A stretch of 64,000 nucleotides of DNA from Monocercomonoides exilis (GCA_001643675.2 LSRY02000040.1:5001-69000); one strand, 5' to 3'. Positions 1-12,528 are shown, counted from the stretch's first letter. A program made the numbers and translations. The notes: generated from the letters alone by a model not told the origin.

Positions 1-32
1 GACGCTGTAGAGAGTGCAGGGAGAGAAAGTAA

Positions 33-182
33 TCGGAGTTAGAGAGATATGTTGGAGAGCGTAAATGGGGGAAGGATGTGGTGCAATTACTAAGAGATTG
101 GGTCAGCGGATATTCCTCCACACATCTGTCAGTTAATTTCATCAATGATAAGAACTTTTTTTCAATGAAAAATTTCGTGTGA
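33..182 (+). CDS. 3'-terminal gene fragment, unknown
   Basis: This frame is open for 49 codons and ends in TGA. It is preceded by an in-frame TAA at 30-32, so only a last exon could lie here. The fragment reads as ordinary protein (it contains RYVGERKWGKDVV and RDWVSGYSS) and is less AT-rich than the following 2 kb. The body of the gene would lie outside the window or in an upstream exon cut off by the window edge. I do not recognise a family. A decayed fragment is equally possible. Confidence 0.25.
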   Translation, partial: SELERYVGERKWGKDVVQLLRDWVSGYSSTHLSVNFINDKNFFSMKNFV

Positions 183-2392
183 GATAATGCCTGCCCAACG
201 TTGTAATTTGTAGACTGTAATTCGATTTAAATTGATTTTTATTTTTTTAGATTTTTATTTTTTTATCCTTTTTTTCTTTCTGAAATTTATTTCAAAAAAA
301 ATCAAAAATTCCATTATATAATTTTTCATTCACAAGTTTTCATGACTGTCATTCTGACTTGAATAAACATCACAGCAATGCCATTCTGCAATTAACCGTG
401 TTTGCTTCTTCCAACAAACGTTTGCAGCTCAGTAAATTATTGTATAATTCACTTCTATCACTTCTGCCGTAATTGTTTTTCCTGATCTTATTTTCTGCTC
501 ATCCTAAAATTTATATGACACAAAAGATAAAAAATAAAATGCACTGTTGTTCAACTCTAACCAACAAACCTTCGCCTTCCTGCTTCTTCCTTTCTCCATC
601 TTCTGCATTTCCAACTTCATTCATATTAACACACGCCAACTGCCTTTGATCTTCTTTGCCTGAAAACCAGAACCGCAAAGAATCATCACACTTTAGCACT
701 GAATTATTCATTTTCATATGAATAAACCGTTTCATTTTGTATTTATATCAACAAAACACATAGTGAAACATTTTATTCTTTTCTATATGTAATTCAATAA
801 AAAATTGATGATAAGTAAACTTAAATGAATATATTTTTTGACACAATTTTAAATGCAAACCAAATAAAGTCAAATTGCAACTTTCGTTTTGATTGATATA
901 AAATTAGTATCGATCATAAAAAAAACCTCTCTAATTATGCTTGTTGTTGGAAATAAAACGTCAAATATTCAAATTTATACTATCAAAAATAAAATTTCAT
1001 AAAAATTCCACAAAAAAGAAACAAACAGCAAACACTTTTCAAATGTTCAGCCTCTATTGCATTGGCATTTGCTATTTCATTAATGATCCTGGATTTTAAT
1101 TAGCAAATAGTAATGAATAATTCAAAACAAAATAAAATAAACATGCAAAAATTCAGTTAAATTCATCTCTTTTTAAAATTGTATTCCCCTAAAATATCGA
1201 TCAAAGAACTTCAAAGCTTCAGAATGCTTTTTCAAATCACTTATGACAAAAAGTTTAAAACCAGAAATAAAATTAAAAAGCTCAAACCTGTTTTCATTGC
1301 TTCTACGGCTTTATCCAAAACTTCTTTACGTTCCTTTTCAAATTCCTCTTTCAGTTAAAAGCTCAAATTGTTCATTTTTTGCGCGATTCATATAAGATCA
1401 TTCGACTTTTTGAAAACTTCATGTTCACTCATTATGAACTATTGAAAGAATGACTTGATTTCCATCATAGACAAATTATTAATAATGTATTTTCAAACCT
1501 GCATTGAATAAAATTTCGCGATCCTTTCCAGACATGTTGAATTCGAACATCCTTTGCGTAATCTTTTCTCAAACGAAAAATTCTGTTCATAGTGTTCAGT
1601 TCATTTCAAGATCCGTTTTTCAAAAATATCTGCACATTTTCAATCGGTGATAAATAAATTTCCATTGAGGCAAAATGACTTTATCATTTGAAAAAAGAAA
1701 TAAACAATAAGATTAAAGCAAAATATCAAACTTTCTTCACTTCCGATCAATGGTATGCTTCAATTCGTTTTTATCTCCTTCAAAAAGTGATTAAAAATTA
1801 TGAAAAGAATATGATCAACCAAAACTTTAACAAACAACATCAAGCTTTCAAGTTTCCAGCTTTATCAAATGATGATTGCTGTTTCTTTATTACACACTTT
1901 GTTCAGATTTCTGAATAGATAAAAGTTGTTTCACATAGCGCCATTTATCTTATTCATCACGTATTCAACATATAAATTTATTTAGTCGATTTCATTGAAT
2001 ATAATCCTTGTTTTGTCTAATATTTGAAAAAATCTGACAAAAGCTCGATTATAAATATAAAAGAAAAAAGAAAGAAAAATCAAATCCATAAATGAATCAA
2101 TGTCAATCAAAACCTTTCATACGCAAGCTGCCTTGAATGAATCATCTTCAGTTAACAAAACCAATTGAATTGAAAATTGTTCATTGTTCATTGTAAAGAA
2201 ATCATCCAATAGATATGAACAATAAAAGAAGCATTTCTAATATATCCACTGATAAATTCTGCAAATCAGAAAATCAGAACAATTGCCTTTTCAATCTGAT
2301 TTCTTTTATGAATTTTTGTGCACATTTAAAATAAAAAATGAATACGAAATTTTAAAAACATTTGTTGAATGAATTTATCATACATTCTGTTT
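183..2392. other. AT-rich stretch, no convincing gene
   Basis: This is mostly AT-rich sequence with many short homopolymers. Two short open frames stand out slightly. One on the minus strand (about 723 to 511) is less AT-rich than its surroundings and could be an exon. One on the plus strand (1688-1918) has no good start. Neither shows a known motif, and I do not call them as genes. Confidence 0.4.
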
Positions 2393-2653
2393 TCAAGATT
2401 TGAAATTGTATTTGTTCTTCAAAGTGATCGAACGAGAAAACTTGAGACATTTTTCCAGCAGGTGATCAGATCCATAATTCATCATTGAATACAATGTTAG
2501 CAATTCTTTAATTCCTGCAGAACATTCTCGATCATTGAAAAAGGAATCTCCATTACTCTGAGTGGACATCCGTTTATTCATTTTCATTATTTCCGTATGA
2601 CTTTCTTTTGCAAATGTTAAATAATATTGATTTGATTTAATTTGATGATTATT
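2393..2653 (-). CDS. Probable last exon of an unknown gene
   Basis: The minus-strand frame runs 86 codons to TGA at 2393. It begins directly after a good acceptor (ACGTTGCAG, with the AG at 2655-2654), in phase 0. The sequence is mixed-composition protein, including YYLTFAKESHTEIMKMNKR and KELLTLYSMMNYGSDHLLEKC, unlike the surrounding AT-rich DNA. The upstream exons expected between about 2.7 and 3.3 kb could not be fixed. No family was recognised. Confidence 0.3.
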   Translation of the reverse strand, partial: NNHQIKSNQYYLTFAKESHTEIMKMNKRMSTQSNGDSFFNDRECSAGIKELLTLYSMMNYGSDHLLEKCLKFSRSITLKNKYNFKS

Positions 2654-3408
2654 CTGCAACGTGAATATTTTCTCTTTATTTATCAAAGGAATAAGTTTAT
2701 TACAGTAGATCGAGCAATTCTGTCGTAGAAATTATCTTAAAGAAATCGTTTCTTGAGTTTTCAATCCTCAGTTTTATCTGAATTGATCAAGTCCAACTAC
2801 TTTCTCTGCAAATACATTTTATTCATATCCGATAACAAAGTGTGTCATAATATGATATATTAACTATCTATTTTTGCGGATATTTAATCTTCAAAAATTG
2901 TATTTGTCGAAAATTTTGTTATTTTATCCTGCAAATTTTTTTGAATGAATAACCTTTGATCTTTTTATTTTCTTTGAACAATACTTGACCCATAATGTGT
3001 TATTTTTAATCTATTTTTGATTTTTGAATAGTTTTTTTGTTTTTCATTTTTGTTTATGTTTTTGACTAACGATGTTGCTGTGTAATATATTATATGTATA
3101 TTAAACTGTTCATAAGTTGTTTTTGCAGTAATTTTTTCTGATGATAACTCACTTTCATTAATATTTATTATTATTATCTTTGCTTTTTAACTTCGTTATT
3201 ATGTTGTTAGTGCCTGCACCGATGGTACATCATTGATAAAATAATGTTGAATCATTGTTATGGATGAACATTCTTTGGATGCAATGAGTGATTTTTCAGG
3301 TTTGTTATTGTTTTTCTTTCAAAAAAAAATATTCTTTAATTATTATTTATTATCTTTTTATTATTGTGAATGATGAAACGAAAATATTCCTTCATAATTT
3401 CTTTGCTC

Positions 3409-6400
3409 CTATTCCACCTTTTTTTCCACTTCTGCGACTTCCTCCTCCTCTTCTTCTTCTCCTCCTCTCACCCACTCGCTTCCATCTTCACTTCTCTTCA
3501 ACCTTTTGTTTGCTTGTGGATAATACCACTTGCAAATTCTTTCCTCTTCATCCTCAAACATCCAATCTTCTTCATCAACTTCCCTTCTTTTTCTTTTTCT
3601 TCCTCTTTCTTTTGACTCTTCATAATCATCATCATTCATAATCTTTCTTTTCTTTTTGCGTTTTTCAACGCTTTCTTCTTCTTCTTCTTTTTTCTTTGGT
3701 GTTTCTTTTATTGTACGCATCAACTCTTTCATACTTGGTGGCGGTTTCTTCACTATCTTTCCTTTCTTTTTCAACACTCGAATATGATCATCGATGTGTT
3801 GTTTCGTTCTAAATGGAAAATGTTTGACAATATCTGATGCTCTTTTTCCCTCATCAAACATTTCTATTACTAATTTATCATCTTCATCTGACCACCTTAT
3901 TCTTTTCAAATTGTTCTTCTCATTTCTTTCTCTTTCACTGAAACTTTTTTTCCCTGTGTTTTCTTTCTCATTTTCTATTATTTCATTCTCGGCTGTCTTT
4001 CTATTTTCTTCATTTTCATCTGTTTTTTTATTCTCATCAACAACCTTTTCTTTCTTTGAATATTTACGGACATCCTCTTTCGATGTTTTCTTTTCTGCAA
4101 ATCCGCAAAATTCGTCTGCCACTTCAATCGGGTTTGCTCCAATATTTTCAATTCTGTCGCGAATGTATATTCGCACAGTGTAAATGAAAGCAGAGCCTTT
4201 GTAGCTCCAAGCGTGCTTTTTGTCTCCAAAACCTTTTGAATTCCTGAACACATCTTCTGCATACTTCTTCAAATTTTCTTTCATCAAACACATCTCCATC
4301 GACCCACTTCTTCGATATCTTAGACTCTTTGCTCTCTCAACCACATCTGTTCCAAAGAATTTTTTCATTCTTTCTATCACTCTTTCTTCAAACATTCTCA
4401 TGGGTGCACTCATCTTATCTGAAACACGCAACTCTATCCCATGGAAAGCTTCGAGCCCCAACATAGTCTTATCTATCTCACTCAACTTCTTTCCTTCTTC
4501 ATCTTCATTCACTAATCTCGACGACACAATCACTCGTCTAGCAACTTTTTTTATATAGCCCATCTGGGCTAATCTATATGGAACCCAGCCCGCAATGAGA
4601 GCTGTGGACTCCAGCACAGCCTTTTGTTCCACCTTGTTTGTTCCTGCTTTTATCAATGCTGTACATATGAAACCACTCCGTAATGAGTGAAAACTAAATA
4701 AACTTCTGGGGTAGCCAGCTTGTTCGGCTCTTGCTTTGAACCTTTCCCTCATTGCATCAGTTGAAAGTGTGAACAAGGTTTGGTTCAAATCAACTTCATT
4801 TTTTCTTTTTTCAAATTCACTGAGCTTAATATTTATTCTCTTTTGTAGATATTTGGAAAGCCAGTAAACTGCATCTGTTGGTTTTTCCTCTTCTTCCTGA
4901 CCTTCTATTGTAATTTCATGGTTCCAATTTGAAGAACCCTTCGTTCTGTTGTATCGAAGTGTGACCAACAGTTTTCCGCTTTCGTTGGAGCTCATTACAC
5001 GAACAATGTCAGACAAAAGAACGCTTGAGAGCGTTATTGCTCTGGCACCTGTTTGAACAGACATTAGATACAAAGCTGCCTCCATTTCTTTGGAATCAAG
5101 TGTTTTTGGCATGAACGTTACAATTCTTTCAACATCCTTCAATAAAGCAGGTTCTCTTTCTTTTCCTCTTTTTTTCACTTCTTTGTCATATTTTAAAGAA
5201 TGAATTGCTTCATTTATTGCAGCTTTTGTTCGTTTATTTAATTTTCTATTTCTTTTTTCGATGCTCATTCGCTTTATAGAAGGAACAATTACGTGTATTA
5301 TAGAAGTCAGCGAATACTTGCATTCTTTCCCGCAGAATAACACGAACCCTCTTGCAACATCCCACTCCAACGGCCACACTCTTCTCTCAACCTTCTCGCA
5401 CCATCGAGTCAAAAGTCTCTCCACCCAAACGTGTTTTTTAATTGTCGACAAAGACCATAAAGGAGCAGTTCCCATGTACTTCAATGCACCTTCCTTTCCA
5501 ACTCTCTCGAGAGCCAAATCCATTCTTGTTGGTCTCGAAGAAATTGGAGTTCTATATGTACTTGGTGATGTGAAACTGCTATCGCCACTGCTGCTGTTGC
5601 TGCTAGACTCCGACTCTTGTTGTAATGAAGCTGCTTTGCCCGAGTAATCACATTCCATTTCTGAACTCTCCACATGTTCATCATCACCGTCGTCAACGAG
5701 ATTTGCGAGAATGCTTTCTATTGCTTCTTTGTTTAATTTTTCAATTTCTTTTTCATCATTACCGTCAGGAATGTCATCTTCCAAATATCCATCGTCGCTG
5801 CTTTCTTCAATTTCTTCGTTTTCTTTTTCATCGCTTTCATCATCAAATATATCATCATTACAATTCTCTGATTGTTGACAAAGTGAATCAGGACAAATAA
5901 CGCGCGAAGTCTTTGGCGTGGCTGTGGCATCCATAACCTGATATGAAGAGCTTTGTTTGTTTAATTCTTTTCTCATTGGAGTGGAGTGTGTAGTGTTTAA
6001 AGAGTAATTTGGTGATATTACAGATGAAGAAAAAGGAGTATGATGTGTATTTTTCTGTTGTGATCGTGGATTAGGAGGAGTGAGTAATTGTTGGACAAAG
6101 GATATCATTTTCTTTGCCACTTCATTTTTGCTTACGAAATCATCATTTGGAGGATGAAGTTGAGGATGCTTTTTTCTTTTTTCATTCGTCTAACATGAAT
6201 GTTATCAAGTTGTTTTGTTTTTTTTAAACAAAAATTTAACAAACAATAATCGAAAAAAAAGAAATAATCAAACATTCGTTGGATATGAGACTATTTGTCT
6301 GTCTCTTTCAATCGATTTTTCATTTTCACAAAAACTCATCTGAATCTGTATTAATTGTTAAAAATGATTTAAGCGAGTAATAAGATTATCAACATTGGCA

Positions 6401-6545
6401 TGTTCAATGTCAAACAAACTGTTTTATCAACTGAACATGGAGTTTGATGCATATCCATTTGTTTATTATCATTTTCACTCGTAATAGAATCACTACTCGA
6501 TTCTGTGTTGTTGTTAACGTTGTTTATTAAATTGGTCTCACTCAT
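3409..6545 (-). CDS. Crypton-type tyrosine recombinase with C-terminal Myb/SANT-like domain (copy 1)
   Basis: Two exons are inferred. Exon 1 is 6545-6420 (42 codons, Ser/Asn/Thr-rich). The intron is 6419-6190 (GTTTGT...GTTAG, 230 bp). Exon 2 is 6189-3409. The joined frame gives 968 aa. The recombinase core has the expected residues: Arg425 in TGARAITL, Lys459 in RTKGSS, His543 and Arg546 in HSLRSGF, a GW in place of the last His/Trp, and the nucleophile Tyr587 in GYIKK. Near the C-terminus lies a helix-turn-helix of Myb/SANT type (IRWSDEDD...HIDDHIRVL), comparable to the C-terminal DNA-binding domain of fungal Cryptons, followed by a long Lys/Glu-rich tail. Such enzymes cut and rejoin DNA through the tyrosine; I infer that this one mobilises its own element. 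The frame is intact. Its relative lies 0.3 kb downstream on the + coordinate axis, same strand. A domesticated host gene is possible. Confidence 0.85.
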
Positions 6546-6687
6546 TTTATGTTAAAATCTGTATTCAAAAAAAGATTTTAAAAATTCAAATCCAAAATCT
6601 TTCATTATGGTTCATGATATGCATAAGATAACAGTTGAAAATACTTTAAAAACTAATATATTATAATGATGCATATAAATTATGATA

Positions 6688-6879
6688 TCATATGATGATA
6701 TTTTCATTCAAATTAATTGCAAAAAAGTGCAAAATCGCCTTGCAGCTGTGTTCTGCCTTGGTTGCCCCTAACCCTAACCCTAAACCTAGTTTGAAATCTG
6801 GAACGTGCTTTCTTTTTCTGTATGATCTTTTCGTTTTTGGTTCATCCTTCTTTTGTTCAATCTTTTCTATCATTTCTGC
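6688..6879 (-). other. Read-through tail behind the Crypton copy 2 stop codon
   Basis: The reading frame of copy 2 stays open for about 62 more codons after its TAG (6882-6880). The tail is Lys/Arg-rich (MIEKIEQKKDEPKTKRSYRK), as is the C-terminal tail of copy 1 at the same place. It then runs through a telomere-type repeat read as LGLGLG. This suggests that a longer protein was shortened by the TAG, or that the repeat sits in a former coding end. The tail may simply be 3' UTR. Confidence 0.4.
6766..6783. repeat. Interstitial telomere-type repeat (CCCTAA)x3
   Basis: There are three perfect CCCTAA units, preceded by C and followed by the near-unit ACCTAG. TTAGGG is a common eukaryotic telomere repeat. 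Here it is internal, about 100 bp behind the stop of recombinase copy 2 and in frame with it. Confidence 0.8.
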
Positions 6880-9575
6880 CTATGGTATTGGATCTGGTCT
6901 TTTTATCTTTCCTTTTTCGAGTAGCACTTGAAGATGATCGTCAATGTGCTGGCGGTCTCTATATGGAAAGGTTTTCATCATTTCCTTCGTCTTTTTCCCT
7001 TCGTTGAACATTGCAATAAGCTTTGTGTCGTCGTTCTTTGTCCAGCGAATTCTTCGAAGGTTGTTTTTTTCATTTTTCTTTCTGTCTTTCATTAGATGTT
7101 CTCTTTCTTTTTTTCTTTTTTCGTACGGTGTTTCATTTGTCTCATTTTCTGTATTTCTCTTTCTATTATGTATTGGTGCTTTCGATGTCGACTTTTCTGC
7201 CAGTCTGCAGAAATTATTAGCGACTTCGACCGGAGACTTTCCTTGAACATAAAGCTGGTCCTTTATGTACACACGTGCAACTCTTGCTGCAATAGAGTAA
7301 AAGTATGTTTTCTTTTGTCCTTCTTTTTTCTTCTTATTAATACTTTCCATTTTATTCTTTGCAATAATCTTCAAATCTTCATTCTCTTCTATCAATTTCT
7401 TTGATCCGTTATTAACAAATCTTTCCATCAAACATTTTTCAACTTCTTCCTTTCCGAAAAACTTTCTCACTCTTTCCTTCACAATGTCTTTGTATGAATC
7501 ATATGGGCTTTTCTCCTCACTCACAAATGTGAATGAAATTCCATGAAACGTTTCCAACTCAAGCAGCGTTTCGTCAATGATTGGCTCGTTCTCGCCTTCC
7601 TCTTCGTGGCTGACAAGCCTTGAGGCCACCATCGCGCGCTTCACAACATTTTTAATGTAACCAGCCTGAGCCAATTTGAAAGGTGTCCATCCCGCTATTA
7701 ACGCTGTTTTTTCTAATATTTCTTTTTGCTTTTCTTCTTTTGCACCGCATTTTATCAGCGCAGAACAAATAAAGCCGCTGCGGAGAGAATGAAAGCAGAA
7801 GAGGCTCCTCGGATAGCCCGCATTAACCGCTCTTGTTTTGAAGCGTTCGCGCATAGAGTCGGTGCTGATAGGCCAAAGCAGTTCTTCAAGGTTTGCTCCA
7901 TTCTTTTTTTCCATCCATTCTGATAACATAATTCCACATCTTTTCCTAAGATAAGCAGACAGCCAATATACAGGATCGTCTCCGCTTTCTTCCTCCTCCA
8001 GTCCTTCTATAGTTACCTCGTGCCTCCAATTTGCTGAGCCTTTGGTTCGGTTATATCGAAGTGTGCATAAGAATTTCTTTGTTTTTTCTGATTTTATCAC
8101 TCTTGTAATATCAGACAGATGTACATTTGCAAGAGTAATAGCCCTCGCCCCAGTATGTACTGCCACCAAGTATAGGGAAGCCTCCATTTCCTTTGATTCC
8201 AGTGACGAAGGTATAAATTCTACTATTCTTGTCACATCCTTGATTAATGCTGGTTCTTTTATCATAACATTCTTTTCAACGTTTCGTGAAAAGCGAAGAT
8301 ATCGTATAGCAGCTCGCATTGCAAGGTGTGTTTTTCTGTTTAATCTTTTTCCTCTTTTTTCAATATTTATTCTTTTCAGGGAAGGTACAATGATGTATCC
8401 AATCGACGATAAAGGATACATGCATTCTTTTCCACAGAAGAGAACGAAGGCGCGGGCGAGATCCGGAGTGAGCGGCCAGGGCTTTACCTCCACTTCCTCA
8501 GCGTATTTCATGAGCAACCTCTCAACCCATGCGTGCTTACGTGCAGTAGCTTCGGACCACAGTGTTTTAATTTTTAGATACTCTTTCGCTCCTTCTTTGC
8601 CCACTCTTTTCAGTGCAGCGTCCATTTTCGTTGGGAATTCGTGTGATGGAGAGAGCAAGAGAGGTTGGAAGTTGTAAGAGGATGATGATGAGGAGGAGGA
8701 GGAGGAAGAGGAGGAGGAGGAAAAAGAGGAAGAGGCAGAGGAAGAGGCAGATGCGGAGGAAGAAGGAGCTGAAGGGGAAATGGAAGAGGAGGAGTTTGAA
8801 GAAGAGATGGATATAATATTTTGACCAGATGAATGTTCTGTGTTATCAGTTGATGACGGTTGAATTTGACAAATGGTTTCGTTATATTTTTCTAACTTCA
8901 ACCTTTCCGATTTTTCTTTTTCCAAATCAATTTCATCTTCCTCTAAGCCCTTTTCTTCTGAATCACTTGATGATTCAAGGTAATCAACATCTTCTTCAGA
9001 ACTTTCATTTTCTGAATCGCTTTTATCATCATTATTTTCGTTTATTTTTTCTTCTTTTTCATTTTCACATTTCACTTTTTCTTTTTCAACAGATGACGAA
9101 AAACAATCAAGAGTTGGTTGAAGTATTTTTGATGGTTTGTGAGGTGTTAAAATGGCTGAAAAAGTGGTGCTTTCTCGAAGAGGTGTGGAATAGGACAAAG
9201 AAGAGTGGTTTGATTGTGGGGTTTTTTGCTTTGAAGGAGAGAGGAAGTGCTGCATAAGCTTCATCATCTTCTTGCACACTTCTTCTCGGGCAATGTAGGT
9301 TTCGTCAGGAGTTTGAGTTTCGATTTCTTCTTTTTTCTGATAATTAATATTTTGCAGAGAAAGCTATTTTATTAGAATTTTTTGTTCATAAAATTTGTGG
9401 ATAACAAAATTTTCAATTTATTAAAGCTCAATAAAATGCATAATACCTCAGGTGGATAATCATATGGGCTGCTTTGTGTGAGTTTCGGTGAAGTGAAGTC
9501 GGATAAAATATTTGATGAAAAATCTTGGTTTGTCGAAGAAGAAAAAAACTGTTCAGATGAAAAATCTTGTTCCAT
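6880..9575 (-). CDS. Crypton-type tyrosine recombinase with C-terminal Myb/SANT-like domain (copy 2)
   Basis: Two exons are inferred. Exon 1 is 9575-9447 (43 codons, ATG followed by a Ser/Phe/Thr-rich leader). The intron is 9446-9337 (GTATTA...ATCAG, 110 bp). Exon 2 is 9336-6880. The product is 861 aa. Catalytic residues are Arg441 (TGARAITL), His559 and Arg562 (HSLRSGF) and Tyr603 (GYIKN), in the same order as copy 1. The start of exon 2 aligns with copy 1 (EEVCKKMMKLMQHFLSP versus NEVAKKMISFVQQLLTP), and so does the C-terminal Myb/SANT-like domain (IRWTKNDD...HIDDHLQVL). A poly-Ser block precedes the core. The two copies are clearly homologous but well diverged, so this is not a recent duplication. 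The frame is intact up to TAG at 6880, and an open basic tail follows. Confidence 0.85.
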
Positions 9576-9810
9576 CAATGAAATATTTAGTGTTCAGAAA
9601 GATAAATTCGAATAACAATAATGTTGGAATTAATAATGGAATAGTGATCTAAAATTTCGAAAAGATTTGTTTTTTCGATAACAACATTATTTCAAAAATT
9701 TGAAAGACCATAAATCGTCAATATAAAATATCGGAATTTTTGATGAAAATATCAACTTGAAAAGCTGCGAAAAGTGTTCTATCGCGTGATATGATAGTTT
9801 TTGCCAAAAT

Positions 9811-9825
9811 TAACCCTAACCTAAC
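9811..9825. repeat. Telomere-like motif TAACCCTAACCTAAC
   Basis: Read on the minus strand this is GTTAGGTTAGGGTTA. It supplies the last two codons (Leu, Gly) and the TAG stop of the neighbouring AT-hook gene. The mixed TTAGG/TTAGGG units make it an imperfect telomere-like tract. Confidence 0.6.
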
Positions 9826-12528
9826 TTTTTGGTCTTTTTTGTTTTCTTTCCAATTACTTTTAATAACTTTTCAGTGCAAGCAAGTTTGGCTTTTCTTGGT
9901 TGTAAAGTTTCTTGAGAATTCACATATTCAAATACATCTTTCTCACCAGTAACTTTCAGATTATCTTTGTTTGATATTTGACAGTTGATTTCTTTCACTT
10001 GACATGTATTCCTCTTCAAAACACTTTTCTTTTTTGGTCTTCCTCTTTGTCTCTTCACTTTCATGACTGTTTCATTTTGTTGCTTACTGTTTGCATCACA
10101 AATTTCACCTGAATTGTTTGACGAATTCAATTCTTCCGGAGATGGAATGAATTCGACAAAACGATTCGATGATAAAGCTTCTTTTGAGAGACCATGCAAA
10201 GAAACGCAAGCAGATGCAGAGGGGAAAGGAGCAGTGGAGTATTGATGACCTTCAACGAATTTGTTTGTGATTTTGAAATGTGGAATTCGTTTTGTCTTTT
10301 GATCTCTTTCACTTTCAGAGTTTTCTCTCTTGTCTTTTGACTTTGAAAGTGTTGCGAGTTGATCCACATATCTGAGATTAGTCCAATCTTCACTATCATC
10401 ATTATCAGTGTGTGTCAAGGTATCATTAAACTCACAAACGTTTGAAGTTGATGTTAATAATTCATTGTTGATTTCAACATGATTTTCTTGAGATGTTGTT
10501 TCATCAGTGTTATCATCGATTGCTGCCAACTGAGATACCAAATCATCAATAGAATCATTATCATCTTCTGAACTCTCACCTTCCATTTCAGACATGAAAG
10601 GATCTGAGTGAATCATTTCGTTTTCAAATGGAAGAGGTGTTGCTGTTGATTGTGTTTGTGAACATGTTTCCGACACAGGAATTGAATTGTCATGGTTGTT
10701 GTTCCCTTCTCTTGCTTTTTCCTCAACTGTTCTTCCTTTTTTGCAGTTGAGATCCAAGTCTTCTTTTCGTGACAAGAACAACGGTCGAGGATAAATGCTT
10801 TTATGAGCATATTGCCTGACACAATCAAGTGATTTTTGGTCAGGGTAACTGTACAATTGTGTTGAGTTGTAATCAAGCTTGGGAAGTGTGTCATCAGAAG
10901 ACATATGAAACAACCATTCAGTTATTGAAGTTATATTTTGAAATGACACTTCTTTTTGTCTTTGTTGCGAACCCAAACTGTTTACCAATGATCTATTTCG
11001 TTCAACAGTAATTAGTGAAGGTGTAGCGATCACGTCATCGTACGAATGGAATTGCACAGTTGTTGAATGACGTAGGGGAGACATTGGTCTTTTCGAATGA
11101 TGATTTGCAATGTTTGAGGTGTCACTGTCCATAAGTCTATTTTGAGTTGATGGAACTAATGGTAAAGACGAAACAGCACGATCTGAACTTGTCAGAGGCG
11201 TCAATGTGTAACAATTGCTGAAGGTGAAAGATTTATTTGCTAAAGTTGGACTTATTGAAGTTTGGTGTTTCATAATGTCAATGTGTGATGTTGAAGACTG
11301 CATATCAGAAAAGTTTGCACTGCTGTGTGGATAGAGAGTAGGAGGAACAGACAATGAGAATGGCTGTGTATGCAACGTTGTATTGCAATTTGCTTCTTTT
11401 CGCACTGGAGATATTGATCTTGAACAGTAGTGAAAAAGATTTTTGCATGTCTTCGACTGTTCATCATGGTTATCATTTTCCGTTAATGGTGGCGGAATAT
11501 CAACTGTTGCATCTGCTGGTGGAGGAAGATATGGATTCGGAGAAATGGGTTCTGGTGATGCACTGCTTGATTCTGGAGTTGATGCAGGAGGTTCCCAATG
11601 AACTGGAGACAATGAAGTTGATGGCTGAGAATACGTTGTGAACAATGAAACTGATCTTGTGTCAGGATATAGAGAGATCGAACTCGATGGAGATTGTGAA
11701 ACATAACACATAGATGGTGTTTGTGATAGTGACTCTGAATATCGACAGTTGAAAGGTGAAATTGATCGTGAGAAATGCTGCATAGAAGAATTTTGACCAA
11801 GCACATTGTCATCATTGGAACTTTGAAATCTGTTCGGATATGGAGAAGCTGAATAATGTCCAGTTGAAGGTGTTTGATATGTGTTCATATCAGAAAACGA
11901 ATCATTCGAGCATAAAGTGGATCTTGTGTGAGGATCAAGTTTATATGTTGATGGCGGATAACTGAATGCAATTTGGTCAGATGAGCGAAATCTTGGTGGT
12001 GAAATAGATCTAAATGGAAGTCGCATTTCTGTCATTTCACTGAAATCATGTTCTGAATCTGATGTTTGAGTACGTGGAGGTAAAACTGATGTGTATATGT
12101 TGTCGCTAATAGTTGGATGTTCATCACTGTTGAACGATTCAACGAAACGTTGATTTGAAGGTGACATTGAACGAGAAGTCAGATGTTCCCTTTGAGACGG
12201 ATAACTTGATGACTGGTACTGGCTGGGAACAGACGGACGATATGACGGTGGTGAAAAGAAACCAGGCTGTGATGGTGAATACACTCCTCCAACTTCTTCT
12301 TCGACTTTGTTTGAACTCTTTTGTCTACCTCTTCGAATTGCATCGTTTCTTCCTAAAGAGAAAATAAAACATATATCAACTTCTAACAAACATATTCAGC
12401 GAAAAACACAATTTTGTGACAAAATCCGTAGTTGCTATTTTATTAGTGGAATGGAAATAACAATGACAAAAATGAAAACAACAAAGATCAAACATTCGCC
12501 TTTGCTCACTTTCGTTTGAATTGTACAT
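9816..12528 (-). CDS. Ser/Pro-rich protein with AT-hook, unknown
   Basis: The long exon runs from 12352 (acceptor CTCTTTAG) down to TAG at 9816. A candidate first exon is 12528-12510 (ATG, donor GTGAGC), which closes the frame and gives 851 aa. The N-terminal third has repeated RS-I/M-SP units (RSMSP, RSISPP, RSISPF, RSISPV, RPMSP) in a low-complexity Ser/Pro/Tyr background. An acidic Ser/Asp/Glu region follows at about residues 590-640. A canonical AT-hook core (RQRGRPKKKS) lies near residue 780, and the C-terminus is Lys-rich. An AT-hook binds the minor groove of AT-rich DNA, so a chromatin role is plausible but inferred. It lies upstream of the two recombinase genes on the same strand; whether it belongs to the same element is unknown. 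The real first exon is uncertain. Confidence 0.6.

Noticed and set aside
8042-8677. 211-codon plus-strand frame opposite the recombinase core
   Set aside because: It is the antisense shadow of a strongly supported gene with intact catalytic motifs.
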